Below are positions 54,979 through 62,687 of a stretch of 64,000 nt of DNA, one piece after another; positions within the stretch are counted from its first letter, which is position 1, and each line of letters starts with the position of its first letter. This stretch comes from a virus. The stretch covers positions 1-64,000 of IMG/VR virus record IMGVR_UViG_3300038451_000147; one strand, given 5' to 3'. Under the pieces are notes generated by a model. It was not told where the DNA came from, did no database searches, and was given only the letters and a program-made list of their open reading frames with translations. The position numbers and the translations under genes are program-made.

Positions 54979-55293
54979 ATGGTGTATTCCAAGAAAATGG
55001 ACGAAATCTACGGGGAGACGATGTATCCAAAGTCACTGCCAACAGTCGCCTTTTCAATCACACCCACCCTCAAGGAAGTCGTTACGAGCAGAGGAATTGT
55101 AACGGAAGGGGTAAAGAGGATGGGCATCAAAATCAAAGGCACTCACTTCAAGTTGGACACCCCTATCGGGAAACTAGGAATCAAGGAGATTTCAGTTATC
55201 CATGCGAGAGACGATGGTGACTTCACCAACATCTACACGCATAGGTATTCCGTCCTAGCCATTCCCCTTCCCAAACAGCCCCGTAAGAAGTAA
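54979..55293 (+). CDS. Unknown 104-aa basic beta-rich protein
   Basis: MVYSKKMDEIYGETMYPKSL then strands (VAFSITPTLKEVVTSRGIVT) and a basic tail (LPKQPRKK). Possibly nucleic-acid binding. Promoter-supported. Confidence 0.55.
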   Translation: MVYSKKMDEIYGETMYPKSLPTVAFSITPTLKEVVTSRGIVTEGVKRMGIKIKGTHFKLDTPIGKLGIKEISVIHARDDGDFTNIYTHRYSVLAIPLPKQPRKK

Positions 55294-55304
55294 CTAGGGA
55301 CAAC

Positions 55305-55313
55305 CTTAAATAG
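55305..55313 (+). promoter_or_regulatory. TATA box for gene at 55338
   Basis: AACCTTAAATAGTCC, 25 bases before ATG 55338. Confidence 0.6.
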
Positions 55314-55337
55314 TCCCTTCCCCTTTATTAATTCAGT

Positions 55338-56096
55338 ATGCCATTCGCAGACTACAAGGACTTTACCGACTGTGTGTCTAAGAACAAGTCAAAAGACGAC
55401 CCGTCAGCCTACTGTGGCTATATAAAACACCAAGTTGAGGGTGGCAAGAAGAAAGAAGAAATCATGGATTTCCCAGAGCACCAACTCTTCCATCTCGAAG
55501 AGGCAGAGAGGTCGCTTAACACAGGGCCAAGCGGAAAGAAACTTCCCTATCCCTGTCAGTATTGCACACAACAGTATCCAAGTTATTACGCTCTCTCCGA
55601 ACACATGGGTATAGACCATCCAGACAAGTTCCAACATCAAGAAGAGTCTCATGGTGGAGACCGCCAGACCAGACTACCAAAAGGAGTTCAACACACTATA
55701 AAGAGGATGGGTGGGCCTGAATCGTGGAATCCAGAAGGAATAGAGAAGGAGACTGAGAATATCAAAGAGGCTACTGCTTTCCTCAACACACTGAAGGCAA
55801 CGATTGATGAGGTCACGCTCATAGCAAAGGATACTGGTTACATGGGTGTCTCTAATAAGGTAAGTCCTACAGCACCCACCTACAGTTTCCCCGTCTCAGG
55901 AGACCTTGTAGATACCGTAGTCCATGAGGTAAAGGGCTTTGACGTTCAGACCAACTTCTACAACCAGACTATGGCTGAACTCAAAGACATCGTAAAGGAT
56001 GCCGACAAGTTCTTCATAGACGCTGGCTGGAACTCCAAGGAAACCGTCAAGGAGTATGCGAAGCACATAAAGAAGAACGGAAAGGATTTCGATTAG
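55338..56096 (+). CDS. Helical protein with C2H2 zinc finger, 252 aa
   Basis: An N-terminal MPFADYKDFTDCVSKNKSKD followed by DPSAYCGYIKHQVEG, a segment resembling small phage proteins, then a C2H2 finger (YPCQYCTQQYPSYYALSEHM then GIDH) near residues 74-96, and a helical C-terminal half (TFLNTLKATIDEVTL-like, FNQTMAELKDIVKDADKFFI). Similar layout to 17383; possibly an internal virion protein. Confidence 0.55.
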   Translation: MPFADYKDFTDCVSKNKSKDDPSAYCGYIKHQVEGGKKKEEIMDFPEHQLFHLEEAERSLNTGPSGKKLPYPCQYCTQQYPSYYALSEHMGIDHPDKFQHQEESHGGDRQTRLPKGVQHTIKRMGGPESWNPEGIEKETENIKEATAFLNTLKATIDEVTLIAKDTGYMGVSNKVSPTAPTYSFPVSGDLVDTVVHEVKGFDVQTNFYNQTMAELKDIVKDADKFFIDAGWNSKETVKEYAKHIKKNGKDFD

Positions 56097-56104
56097 AAGT
56101 CAGC

Positions 56105-56113
56105 CTTATATAG
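56105..56113 (+). promoter_or_regulatory. TATA box for gene at 56138
   Basis: GCCTTATATAGCCC, 24 bases before ATG 56138. Confidence 0.6.
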
Positions 56114-56137
56114 CCCCACTACTCTAATTACTACAGT

Positions 56138-58153
56138 ATGGCCAAACCAGAGGCTTACGGTAAGACATCGCCCGTCTCCACCTGCCCCATTTGTCATGAC
56201 TTCATGCTACCCGAAGAGTATGACAAGCACGTTATGACCGAGCATACCAAAGACCAACGAGAGCGACACGGAGTCAAAGTTGAGGAGAAACCGGGGCCAA
56301 AAGGCCACTTCTACGGAGATGTCTGGTCTAAATATGACGAGCAACAGCCCTACCAATTCACTCAAACCGAGTTTGATGCCATCACTAAAGATGCGTGGGA
56401 AGCAGATTGTGAGCAATGTCGAAGCATAATCGAGAACACAGAGATGGACGGCTCTGAATATGCCATCCATCCGACCTCAGAACAGAAGGCGCACATGACC
56501 GACCTCTTTGGCTATTCGGCAGAACGCGCTCAAAAGCCAACGGGCTATCTAGACCCTGAAGACCCACAATGGCAAAAGTCCGTTGAGCACATTCAAGAGA
56601 GACAAAAGAAGCCGGGTAACATAGGAACCTTCGGGCCACAATCCGGTATGCGGAGAGGAGAGCCGACTAGAGACGAGTGGCAAATCGCCAGTTATCTAGA
56701 CTCGATTGGACTGGAATACATTCACAAGATGAAACTCGGAGAGATAGACCCTACAGTTGGGAAGCCAAAGGTAGAATATGACTTCTTCATTCCATCGCTT
56801 CTGATAGCCATCGAGACCAGTCCGAGCTGGCATGAAGGTGGGCCTAGTGAACTCGCAAGGGTAGCCGAGAACGACAAGTTCAAAAGGAAGTTCGCCAAAG
56901 AGAACGGGATAGAACTCTTCGTCTACGACCCCGATGAGAAGTTCGGCAGTGCGGAGTTCATAAACACGGTCTTGGCTCCTGAACTGAGGACGCATGGTGT
57001 GGATGCCCCAGATGTGCCAGCAGGAGAAATTCCGGCTCCATCTGAGAAAGATGAAGACCTTTCGATAGAAGGGCGAACCTATGGCGACCCACGCTTCAAC
57101 GAGTGGGACACCCCGTTCATCTACAGAGAAGAAGAGGAAGATAAGAGACCAGAAAGTTGGGGAAGAGTCAAGCACAGCACTTGTGTTTGTCATGACCCAC
57201 CGAATAACAAGACTTCTTTTTGTGATGAATGTGATATGCACCATCATGATAACGATTGGATGGAAGACCATCTAGAGATACAAAGTATGCGAGAGGTTGA
57301 AGCGGATTTTGGTAAAAGAGATGAACAGAAGGGAGTAGGTTACGATTGGAACTACAACACCAAGTATCGAGAGAAACCCATTCTTGAAGAAGAAGGTGAG
57401 CCAGTCGGAGACAGTTGGAAAGTCAAAGGAAAGCACAACATATGTAAGAAGTGCGGCAAAGAAACGGAACTATGTGACATCTGCAACTATCATCACCATT
57501 TGGACAACTTTGCAGGTGAGCATGAGAAGTTCCAGATGATTGTCAACTCTGGTGGTTTTGACTGGAACAAACTGCCGCCCCAACTGCAAACCTTTGAGAG
57601 CAAGTATGGAACCGCCTTCCCTTGCCCTATGGACATAGACCCTGAAGACATGGGAACCTTCCAAAAGGAAGAGCAAACTGATGTTCCAAAAGGCGTGGTT
57701 CCACCTGAAGGATATGCAAGACAGACTACAGAAGAAGCGGCTTTGGGCGTGCTAGACCATCTGATAAAGGGTGGAGTGGAGAGTTTCGATTCGTGGGACG
57801 AAGTGATAGAGCACCTTCAGTTCTTGGTGGATACTGGTTACATCGCCAACTTCCAACCGCCCAACATCTCTGAAGAGGAGTTTGAGGTATGGAAGCCTCT
57901 CATACAAGGTATGATGAGACAGCAGACAAGATGGCCCGACCTCAAAGAGCAATCTGGGATACCCCAAAACATCCCCACTGGCGCATATACCCGACTGGAA
58001 CCCTTGACCCAAGACCAGTCTCAGAACTTTCCTAGATTCCCAGAGCGTGGGAAGGTCAACACCATAGAACAGCAGAGTGGTGGAGAAGAGTTAGAGGCCC
58101 AGAACATCCTCAAACTAGAGGAAGAGATTAAGAAACTGGAATCCCAAGTTTAG
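56138..58153 (+). CDS. PD-(D/E)XK nuclease-like protein with repeated zinc modules
   Basis: 671 aa. N-terminal C2H2 finger (CPICHDFMLPEEYDKHVMTE then H); a Cys pair (CEQCRSII); then a restriction-like core (EWQIASYLDSIGLEYIHKMK, KVEYDFFIPSLLIAIETSPS, KFKRKFAKENGIELFVYD), i.e. E...YDF...E-x-S then a helix-strand, like Vsr/DUF559 nucleases. Two paralogous zinc units follow: CVCHDPPNNKTSFCDECDMH then HHDNDWMEDHLE, and CKKCGKETELCDICNYHHHL then DNFAGEHEK. A helical module (IEHLQFLVDTGYIANF) also occurs in the ATPase at 11916. Could be a virion-carried nuclease. Confidence 0.6.
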   Translation: MAKPEAYGKTSPVSTCPICHDFMLPEEYDKHVMTEHTKDQRERHGVKVEEKPGPKGHFYGDVWSKYDEQQPYQFTQTEFDAITKDAWEADCEQCRSIIENTEMDGSEYAIHPTSEQKAHMTDLFGYSAERAQKPTGYLDPEDPQWQKSVEHIQERQKKPGNIGTFGPQSGMRRGEPTRDEWQIASYLDSIGLEYIHKMKLGEIDPTVGKPKVEYDFFIPSLLIAIETSPSWHEGGPSELARVAENDKFKRKFAKENGIELFVYDPDEKFGSAEFINTVLAPELRTHGVDAPDVPAGEIPAPSEKDEDLSIEGRTYGDPRFNEWDTPFIYREEEEDKRPESWGRVKHSTCVCHDPPNNKTSFCDECDMHHHDNDWMEDHLEIQSMREVEADFGKRDEQKGVGYDWNYNTKYREKPILEEEGEPVGDSWKVKGKHNICKKCGKETELCDICNYHHHLDNFAGEHEKFQMIVNSGGFDWNKLPPQLQTFESKYGTAFPCPMDIDPEDMGTFQKEEQTDVPKGVVPPEGYARQTTEEAALGVLDHLIKGGVESFDSWDEVIEHLQFLVDTGYIANFQPPNISEEEFEVWKPLIQGMMRQQTRWPDLKEQSGIPQNIPTGAYTRLEPLTQDQSQNFPRFPERGKVNTIEQQSGGEELEAQNILKLEEEIKKLESQV

Positions 58154-58196
58154 CCTTGAGAGCCGTCATGTGCCAACATTTTTGGTTATTGAACCA

Positions 58197-58667
58197 TTAT
58201 TTCCATTTGATAACAAAGGGCAATGGCCCAAACTTCAACTCAAGATAATGCCTAGCATTACAAGGTCTGCAAGTTACTTCCAAATCTTCTATTGACCTCT
58301 CGCCAGAGAGGATTTTTTTGTAAAAGGTCGTAGTTTTACTGCTACCATTATGCTTGTGTTTGTAATCAGTCTTATTTCCGCCACCCTTCTTATGATTAAC
58401 CTCAAGCAATCGAATATCATCGCATCCACAATAGACACATTTTGGAACTTCAAAACCAGATACCTTCTGAAAGACCTTCAGACGATGCTCAAGATACCAC
58501 TTATGAAGACGTTCAGCATATCCTGTTTTTTCTCGCCAACTTTTGTTCTTTCTGTTCATCTCATCTCTATGCACTTCACGATAGTTTCTGTCATACTTAC
58601 ATTGGCAATCTTTACATCGGCTTTGTCTTGGAGCGTCTATCTCTTTTCCACAAGAACAATGAGGCAT
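58197..58667 (-). CDS. HNH endonuclease, 156 aa
   Basis: N-terminal CSCGKEIDAPRQSRCKDCQC zinc pair, then CVYCGCDDIRLLEVNHKKGG with GNKTDYKHKH, a core with His after Asn, and CRPCNARHYLELKFG with the last Cys pair. A canonical HNH with treble-clef zinc. Promoter-supported. Converges on 56138-58153. Confidence 0.75.
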   Translation of the reverse strand: MPHCSCGKEIDAPRQSRCKDCQCKYDRNYREVHRDEMNRKNKSWREKTGYAERLHKWYLEHRLKVFQKVSGFEVPKCVYCGCDDIRLLEVNHKKGGGNKTDYKHKHNGSSKTTTFYKKILSGERSIEDLEVTCRPCNARHYLELKFGPLPFVIKWK

Positions 58668-58688
58668 ACTTCCTTATTAGAGGATTGT

Positions 58689-58698
58689 GGTATTTAAC
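58689..58698 (-). promoter_or_regulatory. TATA box for HNH gene 58197-58667
   Basis: Minus-strand GAGTTAAATACCAC, 22 bases before ATG 58667. Confidence 0.55.
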
Positions 58699-58909
58699 TC
58701 TTGTGACTGCTAACATCATTCACATACGCAAGAAGAAGAGTCATATGACGACAATGCCTATGAACCCAAAAACCCAGACAGTCGCACGACCCCACATTCG
58801 CTTCTCTACTGTAGAAGAGGTTGTGTGGTAGGTCTTCGGGATGAGACTTGGATTTGACTGTAGCGAACACTAAACCACCTTCATCTTGCAATATAGTTAC
58901 TTCAGACAT
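58694..58909 (-). CDS. SWIM-type zinc finger protein, 71 aa
   Basis: CDCLGFWVHRHCRHM is a C-x-C-x(8)-C-x-H SWIM finger; the preceding FATVKSKSHPEDLPHNLFYS is strand-rich as in other SWIM proteins. ATG 58909 overlaps the upstream HNH stop by 8 bases. SWIM domains bind DNA or protein in recombination factors and transposases; no other domain here. Confidence 0.6.
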   Translation of the reverse strand: MSEVTILQDEGGLVFATVKSKSHPEDLPHNLFYSREANVGSCDCLGFWVHRHCRHMTLLLAYVNDVSSHKS

Positions 58910-59432
58910 TTCTCTTTCTCCCATAATATTCTTGAAGCAAAGGTTCTACAATGCTTCTAATGTTACTCCAACGCCTACCCACTTTAACTTCATAAGCGAC
59001 TTGGCAATTCATACAACAGGTTTCCAAATCGTCTGTCTTCCTCTTTCCAGATACTATCATTCTATAAAGGTCGTTGCCTTCTAGTTTTAGAGCCTTTCTT
59101 TCAGAATTGCCGCCCCCGTTCTTATGGTTGATAGATAAAATCAAAGGATTTGCTTCACCACAATACACACACTTTGTCCCAACAATTCTCAACGCCTTGC
59201 TTTTTACTCTCCAATTATAATTGCCAGCATATTCGGGATGCTCTCGAAGATAATGTCTATGATAGCCTTCGTAAGACAAACCCTTTATCTGTCGCTTTCT
59301 TGCTGTCTCAATTGAGCATTTTTTACATTGTGTGCGATACCAAAATTTGCCAGTCTTTGTGTTCCTATTAACATAGAACTCAGAAAGAGGTCGCTCTACT
59401 CCACATTTAGTGCAAACCTTAGAAGTTATCAC
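58902..59432 (-). CDS. HNH endonuclease, 176 aa, GTG start
   Basis: N-terminal CTKCGVERPLSEFYVNRNTK and CKKCSIETARKR zinc pair; core CVYCGEANPLILSINHKNGG with GNSERKALKLEG, then CCMNCQVAYEVKVG. Strongly resembles the HNH at 58197 in the core, so a recent paralogue pair flanking the SWIM gene. GTG start 22 bases from a minus-strand GTTTTTATAG. Confidence 0.75.
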   Translation of the reverse strand: MITSKVCTKCGVERPLSEFYVNRNTKTGKFWYRTQCKKCSIETARKRQIKGLSYEGYHRHYLREHPEYAGNYNWRVKSKALRIVGTKCVYCGEANPLILSINHKNGGGNSERKALKLEGNDLYRMIVSGKRKTDDLETCCMNCQVAYEVKVGRRWSNIRSIVEPLLQEYYGRKRNV

Positions 59433-59453
59433 AGTAGCATTATAGCATTTCTA

Positions 59454-59463
59454 CTATAAAAAC
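59454..59463 (-). promoter_or_regulatory. TATA box for HNH gene 58902-59432
   Basis: Minus-strand ATGTTTTTATAGTAG, 22 bases before GTG 59432. Confidence 0.5.
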
Positions 59464-59494
59464 ATTTTGGTAGAAATCCTGTAGAACCTCTACC

Positions 59495-59755
59495 TCATTT
59501 GGACTTTGGTTGCTCTGGATAGCCAAGTTGCTTCCGCCTCTTCTCCCTCTCTTCCTTCGTGTCGTAAGGAAGTATTGTTCCCGACTCGAAGCCTATCTCA
59601 TTCTGCATTATGGCGGGAGCGTTGGTGACTGGCTCGATGCTTCCCAAGCCGCTTCCTGTTGAGTAGATGACGCATTCTGGTCTCATATGTGCCAAATCGT
59701 CCTCTTCAGTCAGGATAGTGACATGATGAGTTGTGCAGACTCTTTCTATTCCCAT
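59495..59755 (-). CDS. Unknown 86-aa protein
   Basis: MGIERVCTTHHVTILTEEDD then a Gly/Ser region (STGSGLGSIEPVTNAPAIMQ) and a Lys/Arg-rich acidic tail. Not recognised; promoter-supported. Confidence 0.5.
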   Translation of the reverse strand: MGIERVCTTHHVTILTEEDDLAHMRPECVIYSTGSGLGSIEPVTNAPAIMQNEIGFESGTILPYDTKEEREKRRKQLGYPEQPKSK

Positions 59756-59763
59756 GCTACCAC

Positions 59764-60039
59764 TTACTGGCTCTCTGCCCTATATAAAGATTCGTTGAAA
59801 CCTTTGACCAATGCTTCAAGTCTTCTCTTGCCTACCCTCTGATAATCAGTCTCTAAATCTTCAAGTGCTCTCGTCACTTCAAGAATGGTGTAGTTTATAG
59901 CTTTGTGCGCCCAAAACTCGCACTCGGATTCAGGAACGGGTTTGCTTAGATTGTCTGTCTCTGTCATCCCATTGATTGAATCCAAGTAATCCATATAGGC
60001 TTGATTGCTTGCATCAAGACACTTCTGGCAGAAGTTCAT
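59764..60039 (-). CDS. Unknown 91-aa helical protein
   Basis: MNFCQKCLDASNQAYMDYLD begins with one CxxC; the remainder is helical (HKAINYTILEVTRALEDLET). ATG 60039 is chosen by ATGA overlap with the membrane gene; a longer frame to 60165 lies within that gene. Confidence 0.55.
   Translation of the reverse strand: MNFCQKCLDASNQAYMDYLDSINGMTETDNLSKPVPESECEFWAHKAINYTILEVTRALEDLETDYQRVGKRRLEALVKGFNESLYRAESQ
59780..59789 (-). promoter_or_regulatory. TATA box for gene 59495-59755
   Basis: Minus-strand AATCTTTATATAGGGC, 25 bases before ATG 59755. Confidence 0.6.
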
Positions 60040-60272
60040 TGCTTCATCCCTCTGAATACTGCTACAATCCACCAGACGGCGGCTTGAAGCATCAACGTGG
60101 CTGTAGTTATGAGGAGTCCTTCTTCGTAGAAACATGGAACCATGAACGTGAGCAAGGCCGAACACGGAATCGAAGTCTTTCGTGGAACTTGGGCGTTCTT
60201 ATTCCATGCAGTAGGCATCGTAGTAAGTGCTAATCCGAATGACGCTATTGCTATCAGTAAATCCCATATCAA
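60036..60272 (-). CDS. Three-helix phage-type membrane protein, 78 aa
   Basis: TTG 60272 overlaps the upstream TGA as TTGA. Three hydrophobic segments (LIWDLLIAIASFGLALTTMP, SALLTFMVPCFYEEGLLITT, MLQAAVWWIVAVFRGMK). This size and spacing match a small membrane protein widespread in phages, of unknown role. Confidence 0.6.
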   Translation of the reverse strand: MIWDLLIAIASFGLALTTMPTAWNKNAQVPRKTSIPCSALLTFMVPCFYEEGLLITTATLMLQAAVWWIVAVFRGMKQ

Positions 60273-60526
60273 AGAGACCCCACCCTCTCGATACCGCCAA
60301 AGTCTTGCATTAGAAGGTAAGTGCCTTCTGGTGTAAGTGGCCACGCCTTTGATTCGTAGACAAGTTTGTATGAGTCTTGGTCTGGGTCGTAGACAACACC
60401 AACAAGTTTCGCGTCAGAAGGGAGATGGGACTTAATCCTGTAAACCCCATTCAACTTGAACATCTCTTGCATTCCTTCCCTAGTCACCAAAAGGAACTTC
60501 TTGCCAGTCATGGGTTGAGGCATCAT
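60269..60526 (-). CDS. Unknown 85-aa protein
   Basis: MMPQPMTGKKFLLVTREGMQ; strands and loops (KLVGVVYDPDQDSYKLVYES) with an aromatic core suggest a small beta-barrel. Overlaps uS2 by 4 bases (ATGA). Not recognised. Confidence 0.55.
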   Translation of the reverse strand: MMPQPMTGKKFLLVTREGMQEMFKLNGVYRIKSHLPSDAKLVGVVYDPDQDSYKLVYESKAWPLTPEGTYLLMQDFGGIERVGSL

Positions 60527-61233
60527 TCTTCCTCACCCTCTTCCTCTTTCTCTGGCATCTTGGTCTCGAAGTCTTCGATGGTAAGAGGCTCCTTTGTCTC
60601 ATACTTGCAGATGTCTTCCATCTTCATCTCCTCTAGCCAGCCACTATGGAGTAGGATAGACCGGGCCAGAAGGTAGTAAACGGTGGCGATGGCCTTGGCT
60701 CCCACGTTGTTAGCCGGAATAGCGATATCCACATCCTCAAAGGTGGCGTTGGTGTTGCAGATGGCTATGACAGGGATGCCTATGCTAGAGGCTTCATACA
60801 TGGCTCGTCTGTCTCCTCTCATGGCTTCCCCTATCTTCTGTGGGACTCCATTAGTAGGGTCTGAGACCACCAGACAGTCAGCATCCACATAACTCTTGAT
60901 TTGAGAGTTGGTGAGGCTTCCCGCAACGAGACGGTGCATAACTATTGGGATGAGGGTAGCGGCATTGAAAGACTTGAGGGCATTGTCGAATCTGGGGTCT
61001 GTAGCATAGAACAAGGGTCTCATTGCAGGGTCTTGTCCATGTCGGCTTATGTGTTTGCCCACCACATCCAGTTTGTTCAGAATGGCGTTGATGTCCATCA
61101 ATGGATTGCCAGCCGGAGAAACCTCAGAGACATAGATGGCCATGTCTTTGGTGACACCGCCCTTTACCCCGATGTGGATGCCAGTGGCTCTGAGAGCGTC
61201 CTCTGTCAGCATCTTGGGAAGGATGAGACTCAT
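60523..61233 (-). CDS. rps2: Ribosomal protein uS2, archaeal type
   Basis: 236 aa. The diagnostic uS2 run is present: RATGIHIGVKGGVTKDMAIY (GxHIG..KDM), RLVAGSLTNSQIKSYVDADC (GTLTN...D), VVSDPTNGVPQKIGEA, GIPVIAICNTNATFEDVDIA, then IPANNVGAKAIATVYYLLAR. It lacks any bacterial-type insert and ends in an acidic tail (EKEEEGEEE) as in archaea and eukaryotes. uS2 is a small-subunit body protein near the mRNA exit/Shine-Dalgarno region. Here it overlaps DHH upstream and a small gene downstream by ATGA, so it is an integral operon member, not a passenger. Confidence 0.9.
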   Translation of the reverse strand: MSLILPKMLTEDALRATGIHIGVKGGVTKDMAIYVSEVSPAGNPLMDINAILNKLDVVGKHISRHGQDPAMRPLFYATDPRFDNALKSFNAATLIPIVMHRLVAGSLTNSQIKSYVDADCLVVSDPTNGVPQKIGEAMRGDRRAMYEASSIGIPVIAICNTNATFEDVDIAIPANNVGAKAIATVYYLLARSILLHSGWLEEMKMEDICKYETKEPLTIEDFETKMPEKEEEGEEE

Positions 61234-62435
61234 GCAAAACTCTCCTCTACCGCCCTCACCAACTCGTCCAGAACGGCTTCTGGATTGTTGATGTGGGCCT
61301 TGGCAGACCCCGCTTCTCTCAAACCGCCACCTTCCATGATGGTTGGATTGGCCGTTCTGAAGACCTTTCCGATGTGAATCGGACTATCCGCTTGGCCGTT
61401 CCTTCCTGAGACATGGATACCATACTTAGGAATGGTGTTGATGACGAACCAAGGCTTCTTGTTCTGGCCACCCAACTTGTTCGCCATTGCCGAGCCGATG
61501 TTCCATTCGTGGCTGATGACGGAGACTCCGTAGTTTCCAGTGACCATCGGGAACTCCAACTTCACGTTATTCTTCCAGTCCTCTGAGACCTTCTTGAACT
61601 CCGGCTTATACTTGATGTGGTTCATGGCCATCATCTGAGTATTGGGATTCTTCCCATCTGTAAAGAGAGGAGATGCCAAACTCCCCTTGGTTATCAGAGT
61701 ATAGAGTTCCAACCAGTTGGGTATCTGCTCCAACTCCTTCATGGCCTCATAACAGAAAGGTGGTGCGGCATTGAAGACCATCCTACGTTGGACATGGAGC
61801 AACTGAGCATAGAAGTCTATGAGACCCCAATCATAGCCTAAATTCGCTTGTGTCGCTAAAAGCCCCTTGAGGCCAGCGTGTCTTGAAAGGATGTCCTGAT
61901 AGATTGGGCCACCCTCTTGGCTGTCGCTTGCTACATCGCCTCTGAGTCCGAGCAAGGCCCACTTCTCCATGTTGGCGATTGGCCATTCCAATCTCTTGGC
62001 CCACTTGTAGACGATTCCAGTGGTGCAGTTCTCAGTAGTTGATTCATAGACAAAGGTGGTGTTACCAACAGGTTCGGTCTTGTAACTAGACAAAAGTGCT
62101 TTGTATGTTGCGTAGTCTTCTGGGGTCTCCACTTCTGAGTCGGGCGGATGGTTGTCCCAAAGCACTACATTGATACCAGACTGCATAAGACTCATGGCCT
62201 TTGAGAGCATATCTAGGCCGCTTCCCAAGTCTAGAAGGTAAGCGGTTTCTGGCTTCAGAGCCTTGATTGCCGCTACATTCGCATCCGTCACCCCAAAAGT
62301 ATCCCAATCTTGCCAGATGATGGTGTGCTTCGAGTTGGGCTTCGTTTGGGTGAGTGCATTGTGGACTATCCTAGTGGCGCACATCCCATCGGTATCTTCA
62401 TCGGTCATAATGACCGTATCCTTGTTCTCGCTCAC
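61230..62435 (-). CDS. DHH/DHHA1 phosphoesterase (RecJ/GAN-like)
   Basis: 401 aa. Motif I IMTDEDTDGMCATRIVHNAL (D-x-D-G), motif III INVVLWDNHPPDSE (DNH in place of DHH), motif IV GLRGDVASDSQEGG, and a DHHA1 half with TIMEGGGLREAGSAKAHIN (GGG-x-x-x-AG). This is the plan of archaeal RecJ/GAN 5'-3' exonuclease and of nanoRNases. Could be part of replisome, repair or short-RNA recycling. Co-translated with uS2. Confidence 0.75.
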   Translation of the reverse strand: MSENKDTVIMTDEDTDGMCATRIVHNALTQTKPNSKHTIIWQDWDTFGVTDANVAAIKALKPETAYLLDLGSGLDMLSKAMSLMQSGINVVLWDNHPPDSEVETPEDYATYKALLSSYKTEPVGNTTFVYESTTENCTTGIVYKWAKRLEWPIANMEKWALLGLRGDVASDSQEGGPIYQDILSRHAGLKGLLATQANLGYDWGLIDFYAQLLHVQRRMVFNAAPPFCYEAMKELEQIPNWLELYTLITKGSLASPLFTDGKNPNTQMMAMNHIKYKPEFKKVSEDWKNNVKLEFPMVTGNYGVSVISHEWNIGSAMANKLGGQNKKPWFVINTIPKYGIHVSGRNGQADSPIHIGKVFRTANPTIMEGGGLREAGSAKAHINNPEAVLDELVRAVEESFA

Positions 62436-62653
62436 GCCTTTTCACCCGCTACAGCCCCGACCCCAATCTTGAGACCGAAACCGTTTTCGAGTTTGAACAT
62501 GACAGCATGGTTCACTGTCATCTCTTCTGGCATCTCAACAGTCTTCGAGAACTTCTCTCTGGTGCGCTCGTCTGTCACAGTTAGCGCAAGAGTTCCATCT
62601 TTGCTTATCTTGTAGGGGCCGAAATCTCCTTCCCACAATGTTTCTGTTTTCAT
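62432..62653 (-). CDS. Unknown 73-aa protein
   Basis: MKTETLWEGDFGPYKISKDG then VTDERTREKFSKTVEMPEEM and GFGLKIGVGAVAG: a small alpha/beta protein. First gene of the uS2 operon. Not recognised. Confidence 0.6.
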   Translation of the reverse strand: MKTETLWEGDFGPYKISKDGTLALTVTDERTREKFSKTVEMPEEMTVNHAVMFKLENGFGLKIGVGAVAGEKA

Positions 62654-62672
62654 GGCCTACCCATTCGTTTGA

Positions 62673-62683
62673 AGGTATTTAAG
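62673..62683 (-). promoter_or_regulatory. TATA box for the DHH-uS2 operon
   Basis: Minus-strand GAATCCTTAAATACC, 20 bases before ATG 62653, with GAATGGGTAGGCC before the start. Confidence 0.7.
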
Positions 62684-62687
62684 GATT

